From Actinoplanes italicus (GTDB taxonomy: Bacteria > Actinomycetota > Actinomycetes > Mycobacteriales > Micromonosporaceae), in contig NZ_PVMZ01000014.1 in the NCBI RefSeq assembly GCF_003001815.1, positions 223,877-287,876 on the forward strand: a stretch of 64,000 bases of DNA. Reading direction: 5' to 3'. Below, one piece after another: positions 24,206 to 32,565 of the stretch (position 1 is its first letter; each line of letters opens with the position of its first letter). The position numbers were made by a program, and so were the translations under genes. Under the pieces are notes generated by a model. The model was not told where the DNA came from. It made no database searches and saw only the letters and a program-made list of their open reading frames with translations.

Positions 24206-25758
24206 ATCACCCGGTGCGCCGCGCGGATCGCGGCCGGATAGAGCGGGTTCCGGTCGCGGACCAGCGCGGCCCGTGCCGCGTTGGCGCCCGGCGCGCCGTG
24301 GACCCCGCCGCCCGGATGCGCCGACGCGCTGCCCAGGAACAGCCGGTCCACCGGGGTGTCCGGCCGCCCGAGGCCCGGCACCGGACGCAGGAACAGCTGC
24401 TGGAACGCGGCAGCCGTACCGCCGCCGAGCGCTCCGCCGACCAGTGACGGGTTCTCCCGCTCCATGTCGCCCGGCGCGTACACGTGCCGGGCGACCACCT
24501 GGGAACGGAAGCCGGGCGCGTGCTGCTCGACGACCGCCTCCATCCGCTCGACGTGGGCGGCGATGACGTCGGCGTCCCAGGACTGCCGGTGCGGCAGGTG
24601 CGTGTACGCCCACATCGACTCGGTCCCGGCCGGTGATCGGGTGGCGTCGGCCGTCGTCATCTGCCCGAGCAGCAGGAACGGATCCGGCGGCACCTCGTCG
24701 GCGGCCAGATGCGCCGCGTAGCGGGTCAGCCCGTTCAGGTCGGCGCCCAGGTGCACGGTCCCGGCCCGGCCCGCCTCCGGGTTAGTCCACGGCACCTTGC
24801 CGCGGACCGCCCAGTCCACCTTCACGGTCGCCCCGTCCCACCGGAAGTGCGCGAGGTCCTCGGCGAACCGGGGCGGCAGCCACCGGTCACCGACCAGATC
24901 GAGGAAGAGCGCCGGAGCCGGCACGTCGGCGATCACCGCCCGGCGGGCCCGCCAGTCCCGGCCGTCCGCGGTGCGTACCCCCACGGCCCGTCCCCGGGCG
25001 ACCAGCACCCGGGACACCGGCGCCGCGTAGACGATCTCCCCGCGGAAGCGCCGGACCAGCGCCGAGGTGATCTCCTGGGCGCCGCCGACCGGCACCGGCC
25101 AGCCGAACTCCTGCCCGAGCATCGCCAGCAGCCAGCCGTAGACACCGCCGCCCGCCTCCTCCGGCGACAGGTCGGTGTGCAGCGCGCACCCGGCCAGGGC
25201 CAGGGCCGCCCCCTCGCCGTCGAACATCTCCGAGCCGAGCTCGCGGACCGACAGCACCAGGCGCCGGGCCAGCCGCAACGCACCGCCCACCCGCAACTGC
25301 CGGACCAGGCCGACGCTGTTGCGGATCGGCGGGAACGGGGTGAACAGGGTGTTCAGCATCTGCGACGACACCGAGCGCCACTCCGCGTAGGCGGTCCGCC
25401 AGCGGTCGCCGTCGCCGGGCGCGAACCGCTCCATCGACGCGGCGGTCCGGTCGAGGTCGCGGCTGACCGTCGCGGCGCGGCCGTCCGGGAGCAGGTGGGT
25501 GAACACCTCCGGGGCATGCGTCCAGCGCAGATCCAGCTCCAGCGATTTCAGCACCGGGGAGGCGTACCCCAGGGGATAGAAGGCGCTGAAGAGGTCGGAC
25601 AGGTATCCCGGCGCGGTGATCTCGCCGGACCGGACCGCGCCGCCGGCATGTGGCGTCGCCTCCAGGACCAGCACCGACCACCCGGCGTCGGCGAGCAGGT
25701 TCGCCGCCACGAGGCCGTTGTGACCGGCCCCGACGACGATCGCATCCACGGCATCCAC
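24196..25758 (-). CDS. FAD-dependent oxidoreductase, phytoene-desaturase/CrtI-like
   Basis: A 520-aa flavoprotein. The dinucleotide-binding GxGxxG is VVGAGHNGLVAA (8-19), followed by LEATPHAGGAVRS. The C-terminal motif with HPGGGVHGAPGANAA is typical of the carotenoid desaturase and related NAD(P)/FAD oxidoreductases. There is no phytoene synthase or other carotenoid gene nearby, so a pigment role is not supported by context. The GTG start has TAGCTT ending 6 nt upstream (25770-25765) and no Shine-Dalgarno, again suggesting a leaderless mRNA. The frame overlaps the convergent SRPBCC gene by 10 nt. Confidence 0.88.
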   Translation of the reverse strand: MDAVDAIVVGAGHNGLVAANLLADAGWSVLVLEATPHAGGAVRSGEITAPGYLSDLFSAFYPLGYASPVLKSLELDLRWTHAPEVFTHLLPDGRAATVSRDLDRTAASMERFAPGDGDRWRTAYAEWRSVSSQMLNTLFTPFPPIRNSVGLVRQLRVGGALRLARRLVLSVRELGSEMFDGEGAALALAGCALHTDLSPEEAGGGVYGWLLAMLGQEFGWPVPVGGAQEITSALVRRFRGEIVYAAPVSRVLVARGRAVGVRTADGRDWRARRAVIADVPAPALFLDLVGDRWLPPRFAEDLAHFRWDGATVKVDWAVRGKVPWTNPEAGRAGTVHLGADLNGLTRYAAHLAADEVPPDPFLLLGQMTTADATRSPAGTESMWAYTHLPHRQSWDADVIAAHVERMEAVVEQHAPGFRSQVVARHVYAPGDMERENPSLVGGALGGGTAAAFQQLFLRPVPGLGRPDTPVDRLFLGSASAHPGGGVHGAPGANAARAALVRDRNPLYPAAIRAAHRVIYR

Positions 25759-25833
25759 ATCAGCAAGCTACCCGGCGTTTAGGACATCTACCTCCGGGCA
25801 CCCGAATGATCGAGCTACTGAAGGGAGAGCCAC

Positions 25834-26298
25834 ATGAGCACGGTTACCGAGTTCGTCGACGTCAACGTCCCGGTTCGCACCGCCTACAACCAGTGGACGC
25901 AGTTCGAGGACTTCCCGAGGTTCATGGAGGGCGTCAGCGAGATCCGGCAGCTCGACGACACCCACACGCACTGGAAGACCGAGATCGCGGGGATCAAGCG
26001 CGAGTTCGACGCCGAGATCACCGAACAGCTGCCCGACGAGCGGGTGGCCTGGCACGCGACCGACGGCGAGAAGCAGGCCGGTGTGGTCACGTTCCACCGC
26101 ATCGACGACACACACACCCGGGTCACCGTGCAGATGGACTTCGACCCGCAGGGGATCGTCGAGACCGCCGGCGACAAGCTCGGCATCATCGACCGCCGGG
26201 TGAAGGGCGACCTGCACCGGTTCAAGGAGTTCATCGAGAGCCGCGGCGGCATCGAGACGGGCGCCTGGCGCGGTCAGGTCGACCGGCCCGGCATGTGA
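25834..26298 (+). CDS. SRPBCC family protein (cyclase/dehydrase-like)
   Basis: A 154-aa protein with the Polyketide_cyc2-type pattern: TEFVDVNVPVRTAYNQWTQF at the N-terminus, FPRFMEGVSEI, and a long C-terminal helix with VKGDLHRFKEFIESR. Homologues are common, often stress-associated, actinobacterial proteins that probably bind a lipid-like ligand. No enzymatic residues can be named. The ATG has a good GAAGGGAGAG site. A textbook terminator follows at 26314. It is a single-gene unit, divergent from the FAD oxidoreductase. Confidence 0.85.
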   Translation: MSTVTEFVDVNVPVRTAYNQWTQFEDFPRFMEGVSEIRQLDDTHTHWKTEIAGIKREFDAEITEQLPDERVAWHATDGEKQAGVVTFHRIDDTHTRVTVQMDFDPQGIVETAGDKLGIIDRRVKGDLHRFKEFIESRGGIETGAWRGQVDRPGM

Positions 26299-26313
26299 TC
26301 CTCAGCTTCGTTG

Positions 26314-26338
26314 ACGGCCGCCTCCGGGCGGCCGTTTT
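26314..26338 (+). terminator. Rho-independent terminator
   Basis: 9-bp arms ACGGCCGCC and GGCGGCCGT around a 4-nt loop, followed by TTTTCGTT, 15 nt after the stop of the SRPBCC gene. Confidence 0.85.
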
Positions 26339-26430
26339 CGTTGCTCGCGCATGGACCCAGCACGACCGGGAACACAGGGCCTGATTAACCCTATTCTGTA
26401 CGGCTACGCAGGAGTACCGGGGCTCCGTAC

Positions 26431-26455
26431 GGCCCGGTGACTGCCACACCGGGCC
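26431..26455 (-). terminator. Hairpin after the membrane-anchored repeat protein
   Basis: Perfect 9-bp arms GGCCCGGTG and CACCGGGCC with a 7-nt loop, 46 nt beyond the minus-strand stop at 26501. With the terminator at 26314 it separates two convergent genes. The remaining 200 nt between them hold nothing else that I can see. Confidence 0.5.
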
Positions 26456-26500
26456 GACTCCCGGCTTCCGGGCGTATGCGGTGGTCCCGCTCAACCCTTC

Positions 26501-27604
26501 TCATCGGGTTCCGGCGGCCTTCTCGGGTCCGGCGGCCTTCTCGGGTCCGGCGGCCTTCTCGGGTCCGGCGGCCTTCTCGTCGGGTTCCGCCGGCGGGGCG
26601 GCGCTAGGCTCCCCGGGCCGCTGAACGGCACTCGGCTTCGCCACCTTCGAGGGCCTCGCCGCCTGCGCGGCGGGGCTCGGCCGGGTCGGGACGTCCGGTC
26701 CGGCGGTCTTCCTGATCGGGCTCGGGCCGGCCCGTACCGTCCGCGGTTCGCGTACCGGGTCTTCGGGTGGCGCCGTCCACGGTTCCCGCACCGGGTTCCT
26801 CGGCCGCGCCGTCCACGGTTCGCCGGCCGGCGCGACCACGCGGGGCTCGCCGCCCGCGGACTGACGGACCACGAGCGCACCGAGTCCACCCTCCGCGCGG
26901 ATCGCGTACCGGTCCCGCGCCCGCCGGAACACCGGATCCAGCAGCACAGTCCCGGCGGCGGTGCCGTTGTTGACGGTCCAGGGCGTGTTTACCGACCCTG
27001 CCCCCTCGGTGAGCCGCATCCGGACCGGCGTCCGGTTCCCGACCGACACCACGGCCGTACCGACACCGCCGGTGAAGACGACCGGGACCGTGCCCTCCGG
27101 CTCCGGCAGCCACACCTCGGCCAGCCCTGCCGAACCCACCTCGAGCCGCTGCACCCGCCCGTCACGCAGGTTGAGCTGCTGCTCCCCCGCACCGGCGGGC
27201 AGCCGGATGTCCCACCGGACCTGACGGTTCAGCACGATCCGTACCTCATCGAGCCCGTCCCGCCCGGTCTTGGTCAGCCGCACCGTCACCCGGCCACCGC
27301 GACGGGTCACCACCGGAGCCACGCCCGCGTCGGCACCGGTACTGACCCGGTACAGCACCCCCGGCATCCGGGCGAACCGTACCCGAACCCGCGCTGCGGC
27401 GTCACTCACAGTGAGCCATGCAGCCGTACGGTCGAGTAGCGGCCCGGACACGATGCGTTCCTGCGCCGCCGGCGTGACCGGCGTGACGAGCCGCATCGGC
27501 GGTGCTCCCGGCGCCGGCCAGACCGTCGCGACCCCTCCGACAGCGAGCATGGCAACCCCGGCGGCGACAAGAATTGAGCGACGGAGACGCAAGACGGCAG
27601 GCAC
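26501..27604 (-). CDS. Membrane-anchored extracytoplasmic protein with repetitive tail
   Basis: A 367-aa protein of unknown family. One N-terminal hydrophobic helix (about residues 9-30, after LRLRRS) acts as anchor or signal. Residues about 50-250 are beta-rich (for example RGGRVTVRLTKTGRDGL), suggesting an exported folded domain. From about 255 the protein is Pro/Arg-rich with duplicated VREPWTA-type segments, and it ends with four copies of the hexapeptide EKAAGP. The GTG at 27604 gives a normal signal segment; the longer frame from 27652 adds an unlikely hydrophilic lead. It diverges from a small membrane gene at 27672. No function is proposed. Confidence 0.65.
   Translation of the reverse strand: MPAVLRLRRSILVAAGVAMLAVGGVATVWPAPGAPPMRLVTPVTPAAQERIVSGPLLDRTAAWLTVSDAAARVRVRFARMPGVLYRVSTGADAGVAPVVTRRGGRVTVRLTKTGRDGLDEVRIVLNRQVRWDIRLPAGAGEQQLNLRDGRVQRLEVGSAGLAEVWLPEPEGTVPVVFTGGVGTAVVSVGNRTPVRMRLTEGAGSVNTPWTVNNGTAAGTVLLDPVFRRARDRYAIRAEGGLGALVVRQSAGGEPRVVAPAGEPWTARPRNPVREPWTAPPEDPVREPRTVRAGPSPIRKTAGPDVPTRPSPAAQAARPSKVAKPSAVQRPGEPSAAPPAEPDEKAAGPEKAAGPEKAAGPEKAAGTR
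26511..26580. repeat. 18-bp tandem repeat coding for EKAAGP units
   Basis: Unit CCGGCGGCCTTCTCGGGT is repeated 3.9 times without error (26511, 26529, 26547, 26565). It encodes the C-terminal hexapeptide repeat of the gene at 26501-27604. Exact identity suggests recent slippage. Confidence 0.9.
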
Positions 27605-27671
27605 TATCGGACAACGGATTATCGGCCGAACGGGTGACGGCGATCCGCCCATATCGAGCCAGACTTTCCGA

Positions 27672-27881
27672 GTGCGATCCGTCGGTTTCCTCTCCGAGCG
27701 TCAGCGCCGCTTCGCTTGGCTGGGTTTTCTCCTAGCCGCGTTCCAGGCTCCCCTGGCAGCGAAACTGGTAAATGACGCGTCCTGGTTCTTCGCCGTGGTG
27801 GTGGCCCTCGTGGTGGCCACTGTCATCATCGCGGACGACGCCGAGCGCCGTCGCCCCGAAACGGTCGACTACGTGGAGTAA
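27672..27881 (+). CDS. Small two-helix membrane protein
   Basis: A 69-aa protein: a charged start (MRSVGFLSERQRR), two hydrophobic helices (about 15-29 and 38-54) and an acidic end (DDAERRRPETVDYVE). No family is recognised. CAGACT (27660-27665) ends exactly 6 nt before the GTG and no Shine-Dalgarno is seen, so I use this start although the frame is open for 400 nt upstream, where it runs antisense to the neighbouring gene. The 178 nt after it to the next gene hold a weak GCCCGGGC inverted repeat near 27925-27950 and nothing else. Confidence 0.65.
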   Translation: MRSVGFLSERQRRFAWLGFLLAAFQAPLAAKLVNDASWFFAVVVALVVATVIIADDAERRRPETVDYVE

Positions 27882-28059
27882 CCTCCGCGCTCTGCAACGT
27901 CTCCCATCACGGACTGCCCGGGCCCGGCCTCGCCGCGCCCGGGCTACCGCTCATCCGGACCACCGGGCGCCTTGGCGCTCCCACCCGGTCCGGCTCTCCG
28001 GCGTCCTGCCGCTGCCGACCGGGTGCGTCTACTCCGCGTCTCTCGCCCCGCTCATCCGG

Positions 28060-28560
28060 CTACTCGGCGTCCTGCCGCTCCCGGCCTTCCCGCAACCCGG
28101 CGTCCTGCTGTTCGCGGCCTTCCGGGTTCTTCGGCTGGGCCTCGTGTCCGCGCCGTCCATGGGTGCGCCTGCGTTCCTTGAGCTCGGCCTCGTAGAGATG
28201 CCGCCGCCCTCCGGCGAGCCGCACCCGGGCCTCACGCTCGACCTCCCGGAACTCGGCGTAGTACCCGTCGTCGAACTCCTCGACGATCTGGAACGTCCAG
28301 TGCCCCGGGATCACGTTGCGCCCGATCAGCTCCCGCTGGATGCGCTCCGCCGTCCCGGTGTGCCCCGCCTGCATGAACAGCGAAACCGCCTCGTCAAGTG
28401 AGAAGTCCGCCGTCCCGACGAGCTGATGAGCGCTGTAGAGATGCCCGCGGACGCGTTCCACCGTCTCCAGCGCCTCACTGAGCTTCCCGAGCGCCTGCAC
28501 TGTCGTGTCATCCAGCCCGTCCGGCCGCTGGTGCCCCGAGTCCGGTCCGTCGTCAGCCAC
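28060..28560 (-). CDS. Hypothetical protein, helical, charged C-terminus
   Basis: A 166-aa soluble protein, mostly helical. A central stretch (ALETVERVRGHLYSAHQLVG, then FMQAGHTGTAERIQRELIGR) looks conserved in style and is followed by EEFDDGYYAEFREVEREARV. The last 40 residues are Arg/Glu/Gln-rich and of low complexity, with near-repeats of EGREQQDA. I do not recognise the family. GTG codons at 28563 and 28560 are adjacent; GGGGAG is better spaced for the second. Upstream lies a minisatellite in the gap to the divergent gene at 28761. Confidence 0.65.
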   Translation of the reverse strand: MADDGPDSGHQRPDGLDDTTVQALGKLSEALETVERVRGHLYSAHQLVGTADFSLDEAVSLFMQAGHTGTAERIQRELIGRNVIPGHWTFQIVEEFDDGYYAEFREVEREARVRLAGGRRHLYEAELKERRRTHGRRGHEAQPKNPEGREQQDAGLREGRERQDAE

Positions 28561-28581
28561 CACAGCTCCCCTCTTTCCGCT

Positions 28582-28698
28582 CTCTCCGCCGCCCCTCTTC
28601 CCGCGCCGGACGAGTCTCCCGCCCCATCCGCCGCCTCTCTTCCCGCGCCGGACGAGTCTCCGCTCTCTCCGCCGCCCCTTTTCCCGCGCCGGACGAGT
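28582..28698. repeat. 41-42 bp tandem repeat in a divergent promoter gap
   Basis: Three copies of a C-rich unit whose conserved part TTCCCGCGCCGGACGAGT starts at 28598, 28640 and 28681 (periods 42 and 41). It lies upstream of both flanking genes. No convincing coding potential. Confidence 0.8.
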
Positions 28699-28760
28699 TC
28701 AACCGGCCTGCAACGTCGAGAGACCCGTAGGTCACCCTGGCGTACCTAACGTTTCTTCTC

Positions 28761-29117
28761 ATGAATGGCCTGTTCAGCAACGCCGCCGCCCGCGCTGCTC
28801 AGCGCTCCGCCCACGCCTCGCTCGCCGACCTCACCGCCGCCGTAGGCGTGAGTGGCCTCGCCGCCGCCCAGGAGAACCCCGGCCTCATGTCGGTGATCGA
28901 CCAGCACGCCGCCGGCGTCCGGGACAGCCTCAACGCCGATTCCCGCCCGCTGACCGCGATCCTGCTGGCCGCCTACGCCGAGGGAGTTCGCGACGCCGCC
29001 TTCCAGCACGGCTGGACCGCCCCCGAGGACGGAATCGACTGGTCCGACAACGACTGGGTCCTCCGCCGACTGCTGGCGATCTGCATGCTGGCCCGCACCC
29101 TGCCGGCCCCGCGCTGA
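28761..29117 (+). CDS. Hypothetical protein, possibly DUF6401-like
   Basis: A 118-aa protein, alanine-rich and helical, without membrane segments. Recognisable stretches are MSVIDQHAAGVRDSL, AILLAAYAEGVRDAAFQHGW and a C-terminal WVLRRLLAICMLAR. It resembles from memory the actinoplanete family annotated DUF6401 (natural-product-associated, function unknown), but I could not verify this. There is no Shine-Dalgarno; TAACGT ends 8-9 nt before the ATG. The stop codon lies in the first unit of a 41-bp tandem repeat, and an 18-bp hairpin follows 144 nt later. Confidence 0.65.
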   Translation: MNGLFSNAAARAAQRSAHASLADLTAAVGVSGLAAAQENPGLMSVIDQHAAGVRDSLNADSRPLTAILLAAYAEGVRDAAFQHGWTAPEDGIDWSDNDWVLRRLLAICMLARTLPAPR

Positions 29118-29224
29118 CCACCACCCAGACCTGAACCACCCGGCCTGCCCCGCGCTGACCACCACCCAGACCTGAACCACCCGGCCTGCCCCGCGCTGAC
29201 CACCACCCAGACCTGAACCATCCG
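29114..29224. repeat. 41-bp tandem repeat downstream of the DUF6401-like gene
   Basis: Two full and one partial copy of a 41-bp unit beginning CTGACCACCACCCAGACCTG, at 29114, 29155 and 29196. The copies are nearly identical. The first contains the upstream gene's stop codon. Confidence 0.9.
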
Positions 29225-29260
29225 GCCGGGCTCTTCGGCCACCCACCCCGAATCCCGCCT

Positions 29261-29300
29261 GCGGAGGGCCGGCACCGGAAACCCGGTGCCGGCCCTCCGC
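29261..29300 (+). terminator. 18-bp hairpin terminator
   Basis: Perfect 18-bp arms starting GCGGAGGGCC with loop AAAC. One of the strongest hairpins in the window; likely ends transcription from 28761. A direct repeat of CGTCCCCACCACCCGCCTC (29301 and 29322) follows. Confidence 0.75.
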
Positions 29301-29345
29301 CGTCCCCACCACCCGCCTCCGCCGTCCCCACCACCCGCCTCCACA

Positions 29346-29392
29346 GATCTTGTGAGGTTCGGGTCGCCTACACGGCCAATCCGCACAAGATC
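29346..29392. repeat. GATCTTGTG / CACAAGATC inverted repeat element
   Basis: Perfect 9-bp arms at 29346-29354 and 29384-29392 separated by 29 nt. Related elements occur at 39671-39717, 63711-63757 and 63804-63850. See findings. Confidence 0.6.
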
Positions 29393-29658
29393 GGCCGCCT
29401 TCATCCGCCCGCCACCCTCACCGCCCGTTACGCATAGCCAAACGCCGGCGCCTGAGCACAGACCAGCGGTGCGCAAAAGCACACAGCCCTACCCCAAGAA
29501 GGCGGCACTCCCCGCTGACTCCGGTTACGCCACCCCTGGCATCTCCTGACCAGTCAACTGGCGCAGTGGCCGCTAATCGGAGGCGTCTCAGCCATGGACC
29601 CGTCATCCCTGGCCCGGGTGCCGGACGACGAGCCCACTTCCCCGCTGGCCGGACCCGG
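29393..29658. other. Gene-free stretch before the giant MscS-like gene
   Basis: No established gene. On the plus strand a 49-codon frame (29594-29743) starts MDPSSLARVPDDEPTSPLAG after a GGAGG site, but runs into the 3' end of the minus-strand gene and becomes Ser/Pro repeats. I leave it uncalled. Confidence 0.4.
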
Positions 29659-32565
29659 CTACCGACTCTCGACGGTCCGTTCGTCGCTGTCGTCATCGCC
29701 GTCGCCGTCGCCGGCCGGCGGACTCTGTACGACAGTCACCTGACCGGTATCCGTCCCACGAGTGATGACCGTCGTAGGCAGGTCGTCGTCCGGATCCGAA
29801 CCAGCACCACCATCCGCGCCGGCGGCTCTCCCTCCCGGCGAACCATGAACGACGAACGTCGTCGTCGGCTCATCGACATCCGGACCATCAGCGGCAAGCG
29901 ACACTGTCGGATCGCCCGACACAGGGCTGCCCGGAACGAACGACGTCGTCGGCTCACCCGAACCCGAACCATCGGCAGCAAGAGAAACTGTCGGATCACC
30001 CGAAGCCGGGCCGCCTGGAACCAAGAACGTAGTCGGCTCACCGGAACCCGAACCATCAGCCGTGAGCGACACCGTCGGATCACCGGAAACCGGACCACCG
30101 ACGACAAACGACGTCGTCGCGTCATCCGCTGCCGGACCGTCGCCGGGTGGCGGGGCCGGGTGGCCGGCATAGGCCGGACCGCCTGCGAGGAACGAGGTCG
30201 TCGGCTCACCCGTATCCGCAGTGGAGGCGATGACACTGGTCGTGGGCTCGTCCGAACCACGCGAGGTGGCCGCGGCCGACTCCCGATCCAGGTCGCCGGG
30301 GTCGGCGTCGTCCGGTACCGGGGCTGCGTTGAGTCTGCGGCCGGGAACGGTGGGCTCGTCGTCATCGGCGGGTGGTTCGGGGGATGCCGGTGTCGGCCGC
30401 ACGCCCGGCGTGAGCAGGGTGGTCTCGGCGGTGCCGATGTGCACGAAGATCGTGGGGTCGTCGTCGTCCACGGGCTGACGGTCCTCGTAACGGTCGAAGC
30501 CCGGAACCAGGTGTGGCCGATCGTCGACGATGCCGGCCGCCGAGGGGTCGACGATCTGGGTCGCGTCGTCGTCGCGTTCTCTGGCCTGGCGTTCCTCCTC
30601 GGCCCAGCGTGCTTCCCAGGCCCAGTCGTCGCTCTCCTCCGGGTACGCCTCGACAGCCGGATGAGCCTCGACAGCCGGGTACGCCTCGACCGCGCCGGAA
30701 GCAACCGCCTGATCCTCATCACCGGCGGACGGACCTGCCGCAGTCGGATCGCCGGGGCCGGAAGGCCGCTGCGTGGCTCTCGTGTCATCGCCGTCGGCCG
30801 TCGCTGTCGCGGAGCCCGGATCGTCTCCCACCGCAAGCGTTGAAGCCGGGGAACCAGCCCCCGCGACACCCGTTGCCGGGTTGCCGCCGACGGCCGCCGA
30901 GATGCCGCCCGAGGCATCCCGAGACGCGGCCACGGCACCGGTGGCGTGCTCTGCGGCCGCCGGCACGACATTCAAGGCTTCTGTACGCTCAGAGCCGCCT
31001 CCAGCCGTAGACACGTCAGCCGGCGTGTTCGTTCCCGTCGGGCTGTCCCCGGCCGGCGTGGCTCTGGAACGGCCCTGATCTCCGCCGGCCGCACCGGCTC
31101 GCTCCTGGCCGTGGAATTCGGTGACCGCCGCACCGGCCGCGACAGCCTGCGCCGTCTGAGAAGCGCTCGCCGCGCGCCGCGCCTCGGCGGCCATGTCCTC
31201 CGCTCCGGCCTGGCGGGCATCACGCGACGTGACGTAGCCGGACCGCCGTGTTCCCTCCGTCAGGTCGGTGCCTGACCGAGGCGGAGCGGAGTCCACGTCC
31301 GCACCCCGGTCCGACCGGTCCGACCGGTCCGACCGGTCCGACCGGTCCGAACCCGAGCTCGCCTCCGAGGTGCGACCGGTTGCCGGACCGGCGCTCTCGG
31401 AGCCGGAGGAAGCCGGATCGGCATGACCGCCCGGCTCCCCCGGCTGCGCTGCTTCATGCCCGGCTGCTCGGCCACCACCGCTCCCTGCCGGATCAGTGGG
31501 ACGAGCGGGAGCGATTGAATCTGCCGGAACCGCGAGGGCGCCGGAAGCAAATGGGGTGACGGGGGCGGCGGGATCGGCCGGAGCAGCAGAGACGGCCGGA
31601 GGGGCAGGAGAAGCACCAGGTACGGCCGGAGAAGCGAGACCAGCCTGGCCGGAGCCGCCCACAGCACCGGCACCTCCGACAGAGTCCGCACCCCCAGAAG
31701 GCCCGGCATGACCGCCGGCCGAAGCGGGGCCGCCGGCCGAACCTGGACCGCCGGCCGAAGCGGGGCCGCCGGCCGAACCTGGACCGGCACCGCTGGAAGA
31801 AGCCGAGCCGGTGGCGGAACCGGGACGGCCGGCGTCGTCGGCGGGCGGGGCGGCCTGGCGGGCCCGTTCCTCGGCGTAGGCGCGGGCCTGCGACCGGATC
31901 ACCACGGACTCGGTGGCGGCGCGGTCGAGCCAGCCCTCCCAGCGCTGCTGCATGGGCCGGATCAGGCCGCCGCCCACGCCGACGATGATGACGCCCGCGA
32001 CGGTGGCGAGGATGGTGATGAGCAGGGGGCGGGTCACCGAGGTGGCGATGCCGATCTGGTCGAGGCCGGCGATGACGCCGAGAGTGACGATGACCGCCGT
32101 GACGGCTTTGGCCAGCACCCGGGCGTACGCGAGGTTGCCGAGGACGGCCAGGGTGAGGTCGTGGGCCGCGCGGGCGATGGCGGTGGTGACGACGACGATC
32201 ACGATCGCCACGAAGACCTGGGGCAGCCAGGAGATCAGAGCATTGATCAGTTCGCCGGCCGGGTTGGGGCCCCAGATGCCGAACGCCAGTTGCAGCGCGA
32301 ACAGCAGCACCACAAAGAAGGCCAGCCGGGCGCAGACGTCGGTGGCGCTCGGTGTGCCCGGTCGGATCAGGCGTCCGGCCGGGCCCCGCTGGACGGCCCG
32401 GTCGAAACCGGCGCGGTGCAGGGCCTTGGTGGTCAGGGTGCGGGCCAGGCGGGCCAGCAGATAGCCGGCGATCACGATCGCCAGGAACGCCAGGGCCGAT
32501 GGCAGGAACAGCACCACCGACCGCCACATGTCGCTCAGGCCACGGCTCAGCCCGTCTCCGGTCAT
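29659..32565 (-). CDS. MscS-like membrane protein with a ~700-residue low-complexity cytoplasmic tail
   Basis: A 968-aa protein. Residues about 10-215 hold five hydrophobic helices with the TM-helix repeat of mechanosensitive-channel relatives (AYARVLAKAVTAVIVTLGVI, then AGLDQIGIATSVTRPLLITI). I see no MscS beta-domain. From about residue 255 to the end the sequence is Gly/Ala/Ser/Pro/Asp-rich and surely disordered, with internal repeats: five RSD tripeptides and three 28-residue units with DPTVSLAADG and GEPTTSF. The ATG at 32565 has AGGAGGA 5 nt upstream, so the long upstream extension of the frame is not coding. Tails like this are often phosphorylated scaffolds (inference). The repetitive part varies fast and may collapse in assemblies. 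Confidence 0.8.
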   Translation of the reverse strand: MTGDGLSRGLSDMWRSVVLFLPSALAFLAIVIAGYLLARLARTLTTKALHRAGFDRAVQRGPAGRLIRPGTPSATDVCARLAFFVVLLFALQLAFGIWGPNPAGELINALISWLPQVFVAIVIVVVTTAIARAAHDLTLAVLGNLAYARVLAKAVTAVIVTLGVIAGLDQIGIATSVTRPLLITILATVAGVIIVGVGGGLIRPMQQRWEGWLDRAATESVVIRSQARAYAEERARQAAPPADDAGRPGSATGSASSSGAGPGSAGGPASAGGPGSAGGPASAGGHAGPSGGADSVGGAGAVGGSGQAGLASPAVPGASPAPPAVSAAPADPAAPVTPFASGALAVPADSIAPARPTDPAGSGGGRAAGHEAAQPGEPGGHADPASSGSESAGPATGRTSEASSGSDRSDRSDRSDRSDRGADVDSAPPRSGTDLTEGTRRSGYVTSRDARQAGAEDMAAEARRAASASQTAQAVAAGAAVTEFHGQERAGAAGGDQGRSRATPAGDSPTGTNTPADVSTAGGGSERTEALNVVPAAAEHATGAVAASRDASGGISAAVGGNPATGVAGAGSPASTLAVGDDPGSATATADGDDTRATQRPSGPGDPTAAGPSAGDEDQAVASGAVEAYPAVEAHPAVEAYPEESDDWAWEARWAEEERQARERDDDATQIVDPSAAGIVDDRPHLVPGFDRYEDRQPVDDDDPTIFVHIGTAETTLLTPGVRPTPASPEPPADDDEPTVPGRRLNAAPVPDDADPGDLDRESAAATSRGSDEPTTSVIASTADTGEPTTSFLAGGPAYAGHPAPPPGDGPAADDATTSFVVGGPVSGDPTVSLTADGSGSGEPTTFLVPGGPASGDPTVSLAADGSGSGEPTTSFVPGSPVSGDPTVSLAADGPDVDEPTTTFVVHGSPGGRAAGADGGAGSDPDDDLPTTVITRGTDTGQVTVVQSPPAGDGDGDDDSDERTVESR
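29906..30157. repeat. Three 84-bp in-frame repeats in the MscS-like tail
   Basis: The GTCGGATC motif recurs at 29906, 29990 and 30074, an exact 84-bp period, coding for a 28-residue unit with DPTVSL and GEPTT(S)F motifs. Confidence 0.8.
31306..31350. repeat. Five 9-bp repeats encoding Arg-Ser-Asp
   Basis: CCGGTCCGA repeated five times exactly, giving an (RSD)n run in the tail of the MscS-like protein. Confidence 0.9.

Noticed and set aside
24196..25758. Carotenoid biosynthesis cluster
   Set aside because: Only a CrtI-like oxidoreductase is present; no synthase, cyclase or other crt gene nearby.
27925..27950. Terminator after the small membrane gene
   Set aside because: Arms GCCCGGGC are themselves self-complementary and the loop is long; too weak to call.
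29566..30843. Plus-strand 425-codon frame with Arg/Thr repeats
   Set aside because: It is the complement of the repetitive tail of the MscS-like gene, whose start and ribosome site are convincing.
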